From Suillus spraguei (Eukaryota; Basidiomycota; Agaricomycetes; Boletales; Suillaceae): 64,000 nucleotides of DNA. The stretch's first letter is position 1. Each line of letters begins with the position of its first letter. Below, in pieces: positions 50,474 through 60,733 of this stretch. The stretch is from the NCBI GenBank assembly GCA_016800925.1, contig JABCPU010000269.1:28205-92204 (forward strand). The letters run 5' to 3'. The position numbers and the translations under genes are program-made. Below the pieces are notes generated by a model, which had not been told where the DNA came from, did not search any database, and saw nothing but the letters and a program-made list of their open reading frames with translations.

Positions 50474-50947
50474 TGTTACGACTGGGGTGGCGTCACCAGC
50501 GACAGTGAAAAGACACAGTCGGTCTGCTGGGAAGTTCTTACAATGTCCAGAGAAGGACAAGGCAAAAGTACAAGGAACGTGTTCCGAGTATGATCAAGGG
50601 TTCGGCCTCAAAGACAAGTCTAAGAGGTTCTGCGAGAATAGAGACTAAGGCTAAGGAGTGCTTAGACTTAGAGACAATTCAAGACGACTTAGGTTGGAGA
50701 CCTAAGCGAAGGAGATTCCAGGTAAAACCCAGTAAGATTAAAGTGAAGAATCTACTACAAGTACACTGTGCTTATATAGGTAGATATGTGCGCACAGACC
50801 AGGTAACCGTGAGAATGCAACTGCGTATCCTAATAAGGAAGGCATGTGTTGTACAGATGCGTTGAGCGTATGAGTCACAGTTGTGTGACATGATATACAA
50901 GTAAGAAGATAAAGGGAAAATGAATAGGGGCACGTACAACTGTAACA
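50474..50947 (-). repeat. 5' LTR of copy D
   Basis: 474 bp, TGTTACGACTGGGG...CAACTGTAACA on the plus strand. The leader to the left keeps the hairpin GCGTATGCGTACGC (about 50407-50420). Confidence 0.88.
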
Positions 50948-51367
50948 ATGGAGGCATTCAAGCAAACACAATGCCCTTGGTCAGATGTTGGTAACTAATC
51001 AGCGTCTTGATAAGCTGGCTGCCGCACATGTTGACTTCGCCAATCATGGAATGTTGAACAGTACTTGTCTTGCAGCAGAACTCGAAGCTCTTGGTGATTT
51101 TTTAAAATCAATTACAGTCATTCATGCCACTAATTGATAATGACAGGTCTTGTAGACACAGCTAGCAACAACAACCCCAATGTTGAAGTCCATCCTTTGC
51201 CCAGTAGTGTCACTGACGAGGCACCAGTACCAGTAGACCATGGACCAACTGTTTTACAAGCGCATACATGGCTAGCGCAGACAGTTCATGAGTCATTTAC
51301 CTATTTTCCCATCATGTATGGTCTAATGCAGCTCCTCATGATACAGAAAGAAAACATGCACACAATG

Positions 51368-52320
51368 TGTTACAGTCGTACATGCCCCTATTCGTTTTCT
51401 CCTTGTCTCCTTTACTTGTATTATGTTACAATTGTATGTGCCCCTATTCATTTTCTACTTCATTTACTTTGTATATTACGTAACATGACTCTGACTCATA
51501 TGCTCAACGCATCTGTACTATAGTTGCCTTCCTTCTTCAGATACGCACTTACATTCTCACGTCTCTCTTGGTCCGTGCGCACATATTGGCCTATTTAAGC
51601 ACGGTGTACTTGTAGTAGATTCTTTACTTTAATCTTACTGGGTTTTACCTGGAATCTCCTTCGCTTAGGCCTCCAACCTAAGTCGTCTTGAATCGTCTCT
51701 AAGTCTAAGCACTCCTTAGCCTTAGTCTCTATTCTCGCGGATACCTCTTAGACTTGTCTTTGAGGCTGAACCCTTGATCGTACTCGGAACGCGTTCCTTG
51801 TACTTTCACCTAGTCCTCTTCTGGACATTGTAAGAACTCCCAGCAGACCGCCTGTGTCTTTTCACTGTCGCTGGTGATGCCACCCCAGTTCGTAACATAT
51901 TACATAACATGACTCTGACTCATATGCTCAACACATCTGTACTATAGTTGCCTTCCTTCTTTGGATACGCACTTACGCTCTCACGTCTTTCTTGGTCCGT
52001 GCGCACATATTGACCTATTTAAGCACGTTGTATTACACTTGTATACTTTACTTTAATCTTACTGGGTTTTACCTGGAATATCCTTCGCTTAGGTCTCCAA
52101 CCTAAGTCATCTTGAATCGTCTCTAAGTCTAAGCACTCCTTAGCCTTAGTCTCTATTCTCGTAGAACCTCTTAGACTTGTCTTTGAGGCTGAACCCTTGA
52201 TAGTACTTGGAACGTGTTCCTTGTACTTTCACCTTGTCCTCTTCTGGACATTGCAGAACTTCCCAGCAGACCGTCTGTGTCTTTTCACTGTCACTGGTGA
52301 CACCACCCCAGTTCGTAACA
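51368..52320 (+). mobile_element. Solo chromovirus LTR in the Plavaka-like gene
   Basis: TGTTACAGTCG... (51368-51423) continuing at 51903-52320, total 474 bp after removing a nested LTR; target duplication CAATG (51363-51367 and 52321-52325). Confidence 0.9.
51424..51897 (+). mobile_element. Second chromovirus LTR nested in the first
   Basis: 474 bp, same family and orientation, with target duplication TATTA (51419-51423 and 51898-51902). An LTR within an LTR of its own family. Confidence 0.9.
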
Positions 52321-52980
52321 CAATGTATTGGCTCTAGCCAAAGAATTGAACCTTCCCTATTTTCCTGATCTGATTCATCGCTTTCTGTTTGAGCAAACAT
52401 GCAGGCCTGATGATAACTGAGATCCAGCGGAAATTCCTCTTGCTGGCTGTCCTAGATTTGAAGGGCAGATCTTGGTATTTAACTCTGCGTCTTTGAGGTT
52501 CTACGCACCAAGCAATATTAGTGGAATTGGGGGCATGCAGGTTGAGCACATCCGTGCATGCCCTTTGTGGCAGAATGAAGCTCCATGCAATGACTGCATT
52601 TTTATCAACATCGGATCCAGTACAGAAGGCATCCAAGGACTCGAAGTTGCAAGGGTCCATGCTTTCTTTTCATTCAAATATGGTAGTGAAATATTTCCAT
52701 GTGCCATTGTGCGCTGGTTTGATGTTATTGGAGACTTGCCAGATGAAGATACTGGGATGTGGATGGTTCGCCCAGCCTACAGTGCTAAGCATGCACCCTT
52801 ACACAGCATTATACATGTGGAAACAATCTACCACACTGCTCACCTTATCCCCATCTATGGCATGCGTTTTCTTCCCCCAAACATCAATCTACATACTTCC
52901 TATGATGCTTTTTGAGCTTACTATGTCAACAAATACATTGTCCATCATGCCTTTGAAATTGCTTTATAGTAATGATTGTG

Positions 52981-53331
52981 AGCCAAAAGGAACGTGACCA
53001 CAGATATGAAGATGTGGTGGAGGTGAGACTACATGCAGTATATTCTTCAAATGCTTACCTTTTTTTTCAGAATCCTTATAAACGACCAACATTTTCCTTT
53101 CTGTGACATCACTGGAAGGCAATTTTTTCCTCACACCCATCAACACCATCACCAAATGTAGCAGATGAAGAAGCAGAGCATGTATGTTATGTTCACCACC
53201 ATATGATTCGTCTAGGAAATGCTACAATTGACTGTCGCAACACTTTTATTCAATGTTATGGAATTCATGGTGATGACTCCACATTCACATGACAATGGCA
53301 AGCATTTGCGTGATGCATGGATGCCATCATC
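52981..53331. other. Unassigned stretch left of a solo LTR
   Basis: 351 bp containing short open pieces (VCYVHHHMIRLGNATIDCRN near 53185-53245) and an intron-like GTGAGA...TTTCAG near 53023-53072. It could be upstream coding sequence of the Epl1-like fragment or of a transposon. Not recognised. Confidence 0.3.
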
Positions 53332-54099
53332 TGTTAAGACTGTACTCAAGGGTAGAGAGATCCGAAGGGCTTTTGCCTCAGTTCGTACACTGTGCCCCTT
53401 TCTCGAGTAATGCCCCTTATTTCAGGGAGGAGTTATTCGTCCAAAGACCCGGAAGGGTTGCATGACGGATCCGGGTGTCCGAAGGTGTCAGATATAATAC
53501 GTCCGAAGGTAATTCGGAACGTAAGGAGAGGACAGAGATTAAGGCTAGTTTCGGAACGAGTTCCTAACTAGAAACTAACGGAGATGGACTATCTGAAGAT
53601 AGAGTCGGAGGTATAGACTATAGGAGTCAATCCTAAGTCTCGGAAGGTGACTTAAAGCAGAGAGTGGCTTAAGTCCGGAGGAGGCAGAATGAGTAGAATC
53701 TAAGATGATATTCGAACTAAGGTTCTACGGAGATCTACAAGTGGTTTATATACAGTAAGTATCTAAGATGGATAATTAGCAAGTCCGGGACCGAGGGCTA
53801 TGTACGAAGTGTAACGGAAGTCTATTAGTTATTGCACAGCGGATCAGTAAGCATGAATCGGAAATGAACACAGGAAACGGATCAGTAACACAGGACGGAA
53901 ATATAAACAGCCGGAGTACCGGTAGTAGGAGAAATGACGAAAGGAGATAGATGCAGATGTTCACCAGGGAGTTAAGGTGCGAGAAGTGAGTACATTCGGA
54001 AGGGTGGTCCGGACAGGATCTGTGGACCGGACGGATATGGAAACGATCGGATCTGGACGGATATGATCGGATCTGAGATTAGAAGTATGGTATATGACA
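53332..54099 (-). mobile_element. Solo LTR (family 2), reverse orientation
   Basis: 768 bp, TGTTAAGACTGTACTC...GGTATATGACA, the reverse complement of the LTR at 44730; target duplication TCATC (53327-53331 and 54100-54104). Confidence 0.9.
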
Positions 54100-55014
54100 T
54101 CATCCCTGAGGATGATGAGGAAATGTCAGCTCGTCTACACAAGTGCTGGAGGTTCAATCAGGATGATGAGCCCACCATCGGACCTGAGGTGACTGATGAG
54201 CAAGATCAAACTCTCATCGATGACTATGATCCAAAGTATCTCCGTCAAATGATGACATTGTTGTCAGATCAAGATCATCTAGCCCTTACAACTGATAACA
54301 CCATTGTTGTGACCATGGATGGCTGCCAACACTCTGTCTCCCCATATTGCCTTGGAGTGCAACCACAGTACAGTATCCACCGCGATCAGCATGGGGTTCA
54401 GCGAGTATATCCTGGAGGTATGCCGCTGTCAGCCACTCATCCAGCCCCCACCAGTATTCTGATGCTGAATGGTGTGCTGATATCCATGCAGGCACATGTC
54501 AAAGCAATGCAACCTCCATCAGCCATTCCACAAATGCACATTTTATCCAATGGTGGCATGCGTCCCCTGGTTGTTGGGAAGATTGCATCCTCAAGTTCAC
54601 CTACTGTAGTGCAGCAGTCCTCTCCCCCTCATACTACTTCCATGAACGGAGTCAATGGGAACCATGCTGGCACTCCTACATCAGATGGCGACTCAGTCAG
54701 GCTGATCGCCGCACCTAATGGCATCACTGCTGATAACACCACGACCATCAATGGCACAGCACATCAATCCACAGACATGCAGATGTCTCCCCCTGCTGAT
54801 CCTTCCCAGTCTAATCAGGCTGGCTCACCAGTATGTCCCAAGGCTGAGTCCAGCACATTCCAGTACTCCCACTCAGCAATTACCATATTCCTATGAATGG
54901 TTATGCCATCTCTAATGGTGCCATCATGCATCAGCCAAATGGCTTTACTTTGCAGCAAATGCAATCCTTCAAGATTCTTGCACAGAACGCAGAGGGACGC
55001 CCAACACAAGTTTC
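54100..55014 (+). pseudogene. Fragment resembling the C terminus of enhancer-of-polycomb-like protein (Epl1)
   Basis: Reads PEDDEEMSARLHKCWRFN, DEQDQTLIDDYDPKYLRQMM, then YCLGVQPQYSIHRDQHG, ISMQAHVKAMQPPSAIPQM, SNGGMRPLVVGKI and, after a frameshift near 54885, NGYAISNGAIMHQPNGFTLQ. This order matches what I recall of the disordered C terminus of agaricomycete Epl1, a subunit of the NuA4 histone acetyltransferase; no search could be run. It has no start, no catalytic-core contact domain, and a frameshift, so it is a captured or duplicated fragment. It is directly followed by a second copy of the Plavaka-like 3' coding end. Confidence 0.55.
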
Positions 55015-55082
55015 ATATTTTCGAGCTTACTATGTCAACAAATAAGTTGACCATCATGCCTTTGAAATTGCTTCATAGTAAC
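55015..55082 (+). pseudogene. Second copy of the Plavaka-like 3' coding end
   Basis: FRAYYVNK*VDHHAFEIAS: about 60 bp nearly identical to 52916-52975 (GAGCTTACTATGTCAACAAA...CATCATGCCTTTGAAATTGC). Fused in frame to the end of the Epl1-like fragment. Confidence 0.7.
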
Positions 55083-55349
55083 TTATTCCGAGTCCTATAT
55101 CTTGGCATTCAAGTTGTACCACTTACTGCATGTTAATGGTCCTTAGAATGACTTGAATATACCTTTTTGGCTTTTCCCTGTTTTCCGTCTTTTTCGGCTT
55201 TGCACAAGTTGAGGACAACTTCATTTTCATGACTTTTCACGACTTGTCACGTCTGAGTCATGTTCAACAAACTTCATTTAAATTACAACTGTAATTAACT
55301 GCAATCAAGTGACGCAAAGCCAAAAAAGGAATGTGTGATTTTGCTGATG
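55083..55349. other. Non-coding sequence with inverted motifs and a MITE-type terminus
   Basis: ACCTTTTTGGCTTT (55161-55174) is inverted at 55316-55331. The right end, 55326-55349, matches the terminal repeat of the small element at 20993-21264 (about 22 of 24 positions), suggesting an end of a related element; its left partner is not seen. Confidence 0.4.
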
Positions 55350-56424
55350 ATGGTGTACCATTGCAATTATTGTTGGTCATCAAATATTCTGGTGACATGG
55401 ATTCGTTAGAGCAGGAACGAGAAGGATATGTCATTGAAGATGATGATGCTGAAGGTCCATTCTTTTGACTATTACATAGATTTATTCACTTAAGGGTTTC
55501 CTAGTTAATCCTTTTTTTGATACTCATGCCAGTGTACAAGATATGGCCCAAGATGACGGTGAATCCAATGTGACTGGTTCATAATGAATTTCTGCATGAT
55601 TTATGTTATCCTATTGCTCAAGTACTTGTTGGAGAAGAAATTAACCTTGACACGTTTGACATCGATAGTGGTCCCGATTCTTGCCATTGCACCTTTAACA
55701 TTGCTGCTGATCCATATGGAGCATTGCAATTTTTTCACTAAGTCGTTTGTGCTATCCTTGAAGATCTTTTCAGGATCAAGATAAGTAGCAAGGGCAAGAT
55801 TAGCTGGGGAAAAGGTATTTTTGGTGTCCTCAAAGGTTATATTGGTACTGTCAAGGCTCAAGGAAGAGGCACACATAATTTACATTTAATTGTGTGCTTA
55901 CAAGGTAAGCTGTCCGTTGATAGAGACATATTTCTGACTTAGTTATAATCAGGTGCTCCTACATCTGCCAAAATGAAAGAATTATTGCAATCTCGCATGT
56001 TTCAGGAATGAGTGGCTAAATACATCGCCTTGAATATTCGAGGTAATCACGACAGCGTAACTGAACAGACTCTGTCTGTCATTCCATGAGAAAGGGCTGT
56101 ATCATATACATGTCCTCCTGATCCTTGGCAACCTTCCTTCTTGCTCCATCACAATCAGCTAGAATTGCAGCTGGTACACGCTGTTCAAATTCGTAAGTGT
56201 GGTCCTGGATGTTTAAAAAGTTGGCGAGGCCGACTACATTGTAAACATAGGGCACCATTTTCAGTGGCCAAAGAAGCATGGATCAATATCAATGGCAAAT
56301 GGGGACCTCGATGACCATATCTGTTCATGAATAACTAGAACCCTTGGCTTCTTTTGGCCATTCAAGCCAATCACGATTGCAAATCTAAGAAGAAAGGAGA
56401 ATGGGTGTGAAAGTTGTCGCTAGC
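55350..56424 (+). pseudogene. Decayed Helitron fragment (Helitron_like_N and helicase region)
   Basis: Discontinuous but recognisable pieces: KGKISWGKGIFGVLKGYIG and TVKAQGRGTHNLHLIVCL (about 55790-55905), GAPTSAKMKELLQSRMFQE then TGA at 56009 then VAKYIALNIRG, and CPPDPWQPSFLLHHNQLELQ followed by APFSVAKEAWININGKWGP (about 56105-56310). The pieces and their order match the N-terminal half of basidiomycete Helitron helicases. The HUH region is degraded. Small intron-like gaps and frame changes occur throughout. Confidence 0.65.
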
Positions 56425-56634
56425 TCGCGTGGATTTCGCGTACATCGCGTAGGGCCATGTGGTTTTCGCTTATGCTCGCGTGCGTTTTGGTTAGCTCGCT
56501 TAATTTCTCGCATGGTTTTTTGAGTGCTGACACTGTGTCCCATTGTCACATTGTGTGATTGTGTGATTGTGTGATTGCGTGATGTGTGATTTGGTCACAT
56601 GACTGCGCAGCTGGTCAAATTTGCCATGGGTTGG
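56425..56634. repeat. Direct repeat 1, next to Helitron sequence
   Basis: GCTAGCTCGCGTGG... through TGTGATT microsatellite-like units to CATGACTGCGCAGCTG. A diverged second copy lies at 59686-59870, upstream of the right-hand Helitron gene. Confidence 0.6.
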
Positions 56635-58376
56635 TGTCATATACCATACTTCTAATCCCAGATCCGACCATATCCGATCAGATCTGATTGATTCTATTTC
56701 CGTCCGGTTCACAGATCCTGTCCGGATCACCCATCTGAATGTGCCCACTTCTCGCACTCTATCTCCCTGTGTATATCTGCGTCTATCTCCTTTCATCATT
56801 CCTCCTGTTTCCGGTATTCCGGCTGTGTATATTTCCATCCTGTGTCACTGATCTGTTACCTGTGTTCATTTCCAATTCATGCTTACTGATCCACTGTACA
56901 TTAACTAATAGACTTCCGTTACACTTCGTACATAGCCCTTGGTCCCGGACTTGTTGATTATCCATATTAGATACTTACAGTATATAAACCACTTGTAGAT
57001 CTCCGTAGAACCTTAGTTCGAATATCATCTTAGATTCTGCTCATTCTGCTTCCTCTGGACTTGAGTCACTTTCTGCTCTAAGTCATCTTCCGAGACTTGG
57101 GATTGATTCCTATAGTCTACATATATCTCCAACTCTATCTTTGGATAGTCTATCTCTGTTAGTTTCTAGTTAGGAACTCATTCCGAAGCTAGTCTTAATC
57201 CTCGTTGTAACGAACATATTGGCGCTGGGCTTAAAACCCCATATTTTGACACTTGTCTCACGTCTACAGGAGTTACCACTAGTCCATGGCCTTCTTACCC
57301 CTTTAGCAGTAACTGGCAGCATCCCATGCTTACCGCACACCGTACCGACTGCCGCACCACGTTTCACGAACCCATGTCCTTCCATGTCCTTGCCGCATCC
57401 ACATAGCTCCATTTGGTGCGTAGTTTGTTTCCTGTTCGTTATCACTGATTCCACGGCAAGCATTATTACATGTTGCCTCATGCCGCAGTGCCTCGTGCTA
57501 TGTTTACTTACGGCGGTTACTACACTCCAGTGCTACTGATCCTGCCTAGAGTATCCCGAGTACATATGAATTAGGATATAAGCACTGCATACCCCACACA
57601 ATAGAGCACCTGATTTTACACCATCGCACATACTATAGGTCAGGATTATTGTCTAGCTCTGGATCAACCCAGTAGTGGACATAGTCTTTAAAGTTCCCTT
57701 ATCGCTCATTAATACATCACGCTTGTTTTCCGTTACCGCCGGCATACCGCTGGACTTTTGATTGTTACTTTTGACTGAACTTCTCACACTCCGCTACTTT
57801 ACCACTGAAAGTACCGCGGACTTCTTTACTGTTTCTTTGCACCGCTTGCAACCTTACCGCTACTGCTGAGACCACCGCTCGACATCGCTCGCTAGATGCA
57901 ACTGTTACTGACTTTATCTCGACGACGGTAGCACCGCAATGCACGACGCTAGTTCCGGCGGTATCATCGCTGACCGCGGCAACTTACCGCTGACTTCGAC
58001 GCTTGTTTCGCAAATAAGTTAGACTCAAACTTGACCATACTAAATAGGCATCCCCCTTTATGGTCGAACGCTCTTGTTCTTACAAGTGAAGCAGACTAGA
58101 CGGAGCGCAAGACTAACATACTAGTTTAGGCAGTGGTTTATCTACAGCCCAAGCTAGGTTGTATTTTTACATCGTTCTATTCCTACGTTCCGGATAACCT
58201 TTGGACATATCATATCCGATACCCTCAGACGTCCGGATCCGTCACACAACTCCTTCCGGATCTTCAGACGTATACCTTCTCCCTAAAATAAGGGGCATTA
58301 CTCGGGAAAGGGGCACAGTGCACGAACTGAGGCCAAAGCCCTTCGGATCTCTCTCCCTTTGAGTATGGTCTTAACA
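56635..58376 (+). mobile_element. Solo LTR (family 2), with a nested LTR
   Basis: TGTCATATACCATAC...GGTCTTAACA, about 770 bp after removing the nested LTR. Flanks GTTGG (left) and GTTTG (right) differ by one base, consistent with a mutated target duplication. Confidence 0.85.
57206..58171 (+). mobile_element. Solo LTR (family 5) nested in the family-2 LTR
   Basis: 966 bp, TGTAACGAACATATTGG...GTATTTTTACA, flanked by TCGT on both sides (57202-57205, 58172-58175). TATA-like GATATAAGCAC near 57576. Rich in TACCGC-type triplets; no ORF. Confidence 0.75.
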
Positions 58377-58862
58377 GTTTGGGGGTAAAACCAAAATTAT
58401 TAGGATGGAGCCAAGGGAGCCAAAGGGAGTGTGAAGCCAAAAGTGAAGCCAAAAAGGAGTGCAAAGGAGTGCAAAGCAAAAAAGGAGGGCAAGCAAAAAA
58501 TGAGTGCAATTGCAGAAGATGGCTGATAGGTAAAAACAGAAGGAACTCATCAGGGGCTGGAAGGAGTGGTGGCACCATCAAAAGGCATGGTCAAGTTGTC
58601 AGGAACAGGTTGATACCTATGACAAGCTACTCCATCAGGCACCAATACCAGGTTGGAAGCTGCCAGCAGGCTGGAAGTGTCCTCCCCCACCCTCAGGAAA
58701 AACTTCTGATAAATTTTTGTTAGATTGATTATATTTTGGCTATCAAAAAATCTGAACTTTGTCATTTGAAAAATCATGTTATTTGTTTCAAAAGCTGCTA
58801 TGATCATTAGGATGGAGAGATGGGCGGACAGAAGAGCATGGGGAGGGGAGAATGAAGGCATG
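58377..58862. other. Non-coding stretch with decayed hairpin-type repeats
   Basis: ATTATTAGGATGGAGCC near 58396 and AAGGAGTGCAAAGGAGTGC near 58453 resemble the arms of the hairpins at 59501-59640. A second ATCATTAGGATGGAG is at 58803. No gene seen. Confidence 0.45.
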
Positions 58863-59240
58863 GGAGATGGGAGGTGGGAGACGGGAGACGGGAGACGGGA
58901 GACGGGAGACGGGAGACGGGAGACGGGAGACGGGAGACGGGAGACGGGAGACGGGAGATGGGAGAAGGGAGACACAAGACAGGAGACAGGAGACACAAGA
59001 CGGGGGACACAAGATGGGAGATGGGAGACAGGAGACACAAGATGGGAGACACAAGATGGGAGACAGGAGATTGGGAGACAGGAGATGGGAGACACAAGAT
59101 GGGAGACAGGAGATTGGGAGACACAAGATGGGAGACAGGAGATTGGGAGACAGGAGATGGGAGACAGCAGACTGGTAAGAGGAAATGAGAGACAGGAGAC
59201 CAGTAACAGAGATGGGAGATGGGAGATGGGAGATGGGACA
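58863..59240. repeat. GGGAGAC minisatellite
   Basis: About 15 nearly perfect 7-bp GGGAGAC units (58863-58968), then degenerate units mixed with ACACAAGAT and CAGGAGATT, forming longer secondary periods to about 59240. All frames are open because the unit is not a multiple of three; this is not a gene. Confidence 0.92.
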
Positions 59241-59500
59241 CTTGCATGATTTTGTTGTGTCACAACTTAATACTGTTGCCTCTATTAAAACTTGACACAA
59301 AAGATTTATTCAAGTTAATAGTTTGCAGTAAATAATTTAAAAAAAATCAAAATCAAATGCAATGACATGAGGATGAGATGGGCAATAAACTCACAAAGAT
59401 GGTGATGTGGTACTTTTACTTCTCTCAAAATATTGGTTAAAGTTATAATTTATTTCAAGACCAATTATCATTATTAAAGATAATCATTAGGATGAAGCCA

Positions 59501-59557
59501 AGGCCAGGAAGGCAAAAAGAGTGCGAAGCACTCTTTTTGCCTTCCTGTGCCTTGGGC
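59501..59557. repeat. Long perfect hairpin, unit 1
   Basis: Arms GGAAGGCAAAAAGAGTGC (59508-59525) and its exact complement (59529-59546) around a GAA loop; pairing extends outward with bulges to AAGGC / GCCTT. Preceded by ATCATTAGGATGAAGCC. Confidence 0.85.
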
Positions 59558-59568
59558 AAACAGAATTA

Positions 59569-59640
59569 TTAGGATGAAGCCTTAGCCAGGGAGCAAAAGG
59601 AGTGCAAAGCACTCCTTTTGCTTCCTGTGCCAAAGGCACA
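59569..59640. repeat. Long hairpin, unit 2
   Basis: Arms AGCAAAAGGAGTGC (59593-59606) and GCACTCCTTTTGCT (59610-59623) around AAA, with the same ATTATTAGGATGAAGCC lead-in and a TGTGCC...GGCACA outer stem. Confidence 0.82.
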
Positions 59641-59685
59641 ACGGGTGGTGGACTTGTCTATAAAGTAAGGGGGGAAAGGTGGGAA

Positions 59686-59870
59686 GGTGTTTGCTAGCTC
59701 GCGTGGCTTTTGCTTGCGTCACTAAAGGCCACATGGGAGCGCTTAGCTCGGTTTGGAAATTTTCTTGTGTGGTTTTTTCAAGTGCCAATTCAATACACTG
59801 TTCTCCCATTGTGTGATTGCGTGATTGCGTGATTTGGTCATGTGACTGCGCAGCTGATGCGCTGTGGTTC
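59686..59870. repeat. Direct repeat 2, upstream of the right-hand Helitron gene
   Basis: Diverged copy of 56425-56634; keeps GCTAGCTCGCGTGG, the TGGTTTTTT run, GTGATTGCGTGATT and TGACTGCGCAGCTG. Confidence 0.6.
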
Positions 59871-60733
59871 CCTAGATATACCCTCGAGCTCCAACCTTTG
59901 TTTCCTCTTTTCCCCCACCACTGCTCCCTCTGTCACATCTTGAGAAAGTAATACTTTCTCAACATACTCAACTTCTGTTTGTTTTTCTGCTTTACTTTGG
60001 TAGATATATCTTTCACTGTTCTTGATTCCTGTAAGCCTATATAGTGTACATATTGAAACTATGATAAAAATTATTGATTATGTAATCAGATATCAGGCTT
60101 TTTCGCTTTTTGACGTGTTTTTGGACCCTTTGGACCCCCCTGGACCTGGACCTGGACCTGGACCTGGACTGGACGTATCTTGGAGTTCAAAGCATAGTTA
60201 GTGTGATTGTTGTTTGTTACTGGCCCTGTATTCCATCTGGACTCGCGAACTCCTGTCGATTCAAGACAAACGTGTGACCAAGTCCTACTTCCCTGGCCAT
60301 CTGTTCTTGCAGGTGTTCGCTGGTTGTTTCTGGACCTCTGGGTATACTACAGTGTAGAGATTTTGGATTGGCGGGGCACTTTTATGTGCTAAGTTGGTCT
60401 GCTTGCAGCCTTCTTACAGTTGCCATCCTATCCTTCGGGATAATTTCTCGGACAGCTTTCAGCTGTTCTTAGCACTGTCATATGTTGAACTTCCAGGGTA
60501 TTAGCTCATCCTGGAAACTGCTGGTACTTCTTCAGTCACTCTCGGTGATATTTGTTTGGATCTTTGGTATGTGATATTTTGCTATATATATATATATTAT
60601 GATGGCTTATCTTTGACACAGTGGAACTACGACTGTTGGAAGTTTAGTCTTCTCCCTTTGTTTTGAATATCTTCACCAATGTATGTAGTTATCATCATAT
60701 ATATTTCTTTTGACTGATATTTATTCTTGATAG
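59871..60733. other. Probable 5' region of the Helitron gene
   Basis: Contains a CTGGAC hexamer array (about 60140-60172), a (TA)n run near 60582-60597 and several intron-like pieces; no frame can be followed. The first recognisable coding exon starts after TTGATAG near 60731. Confidence 0.4.

Larger units (their letters stand above)
40625..50947 (-). mobile_element. Chromodomain Ty3/Gypsy retrotransposon, copy D, with nested insertions
   Basis: Full-length layout once the later insertions are removed: 3' LTR 40625-40678 plus 42459-43000, third ORF, pol, gag, 5' LTR. Insertions: a 1.3-kb LTR at 40679-42453, solo LTRs at 44730-45499 and 47766-48239. The outer flanks (GTATA left, ATGGA right) do not match. 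Confidence 0.9.
50948..52980 (+). pseudogene. Plavaka-like transposase, C-terminal part, interrupted by LTRs
   Basis: Coding traces before the LTRs: LGQMLVTNQRLDKLAAAHVD and, after a probable intron, VDHGPTVLQAHTWLAQTVHE. After the LTRs: LALAKELNLPYFPDLIHRF, then DPAEIPLAGCPRFEGQI and an open frame (52472-52915) with ASLRFYAPSNISGIGGM, EVARVHAFFSFKYG, IVRWFDVIGDLPDEDTGMW and AHLIPIYGMRFLP. The end reads (R)AYYVNKYIVHHAFEIAL near 52916-52965. This C-terminal pattern is typical of the Plavaka group of basidiomycete transposases (from memory, not searched). It is split at 51367/52321 by the LTRs, with stops and frame changes elsewhere. Confidence 0.7.

Noticed and set aside
58863..59240. CRISPR-like array
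   Set aside because: Eukaryotic context, 7-bp unit, no spacers of constant length.
58550..59263. Long overlapping ORFs on both strands through the GGGAGAC array
   Set aside because: They arise because a 7-bp repeat without stops is open in all frames; low-complexity peptides, no splice or start context.
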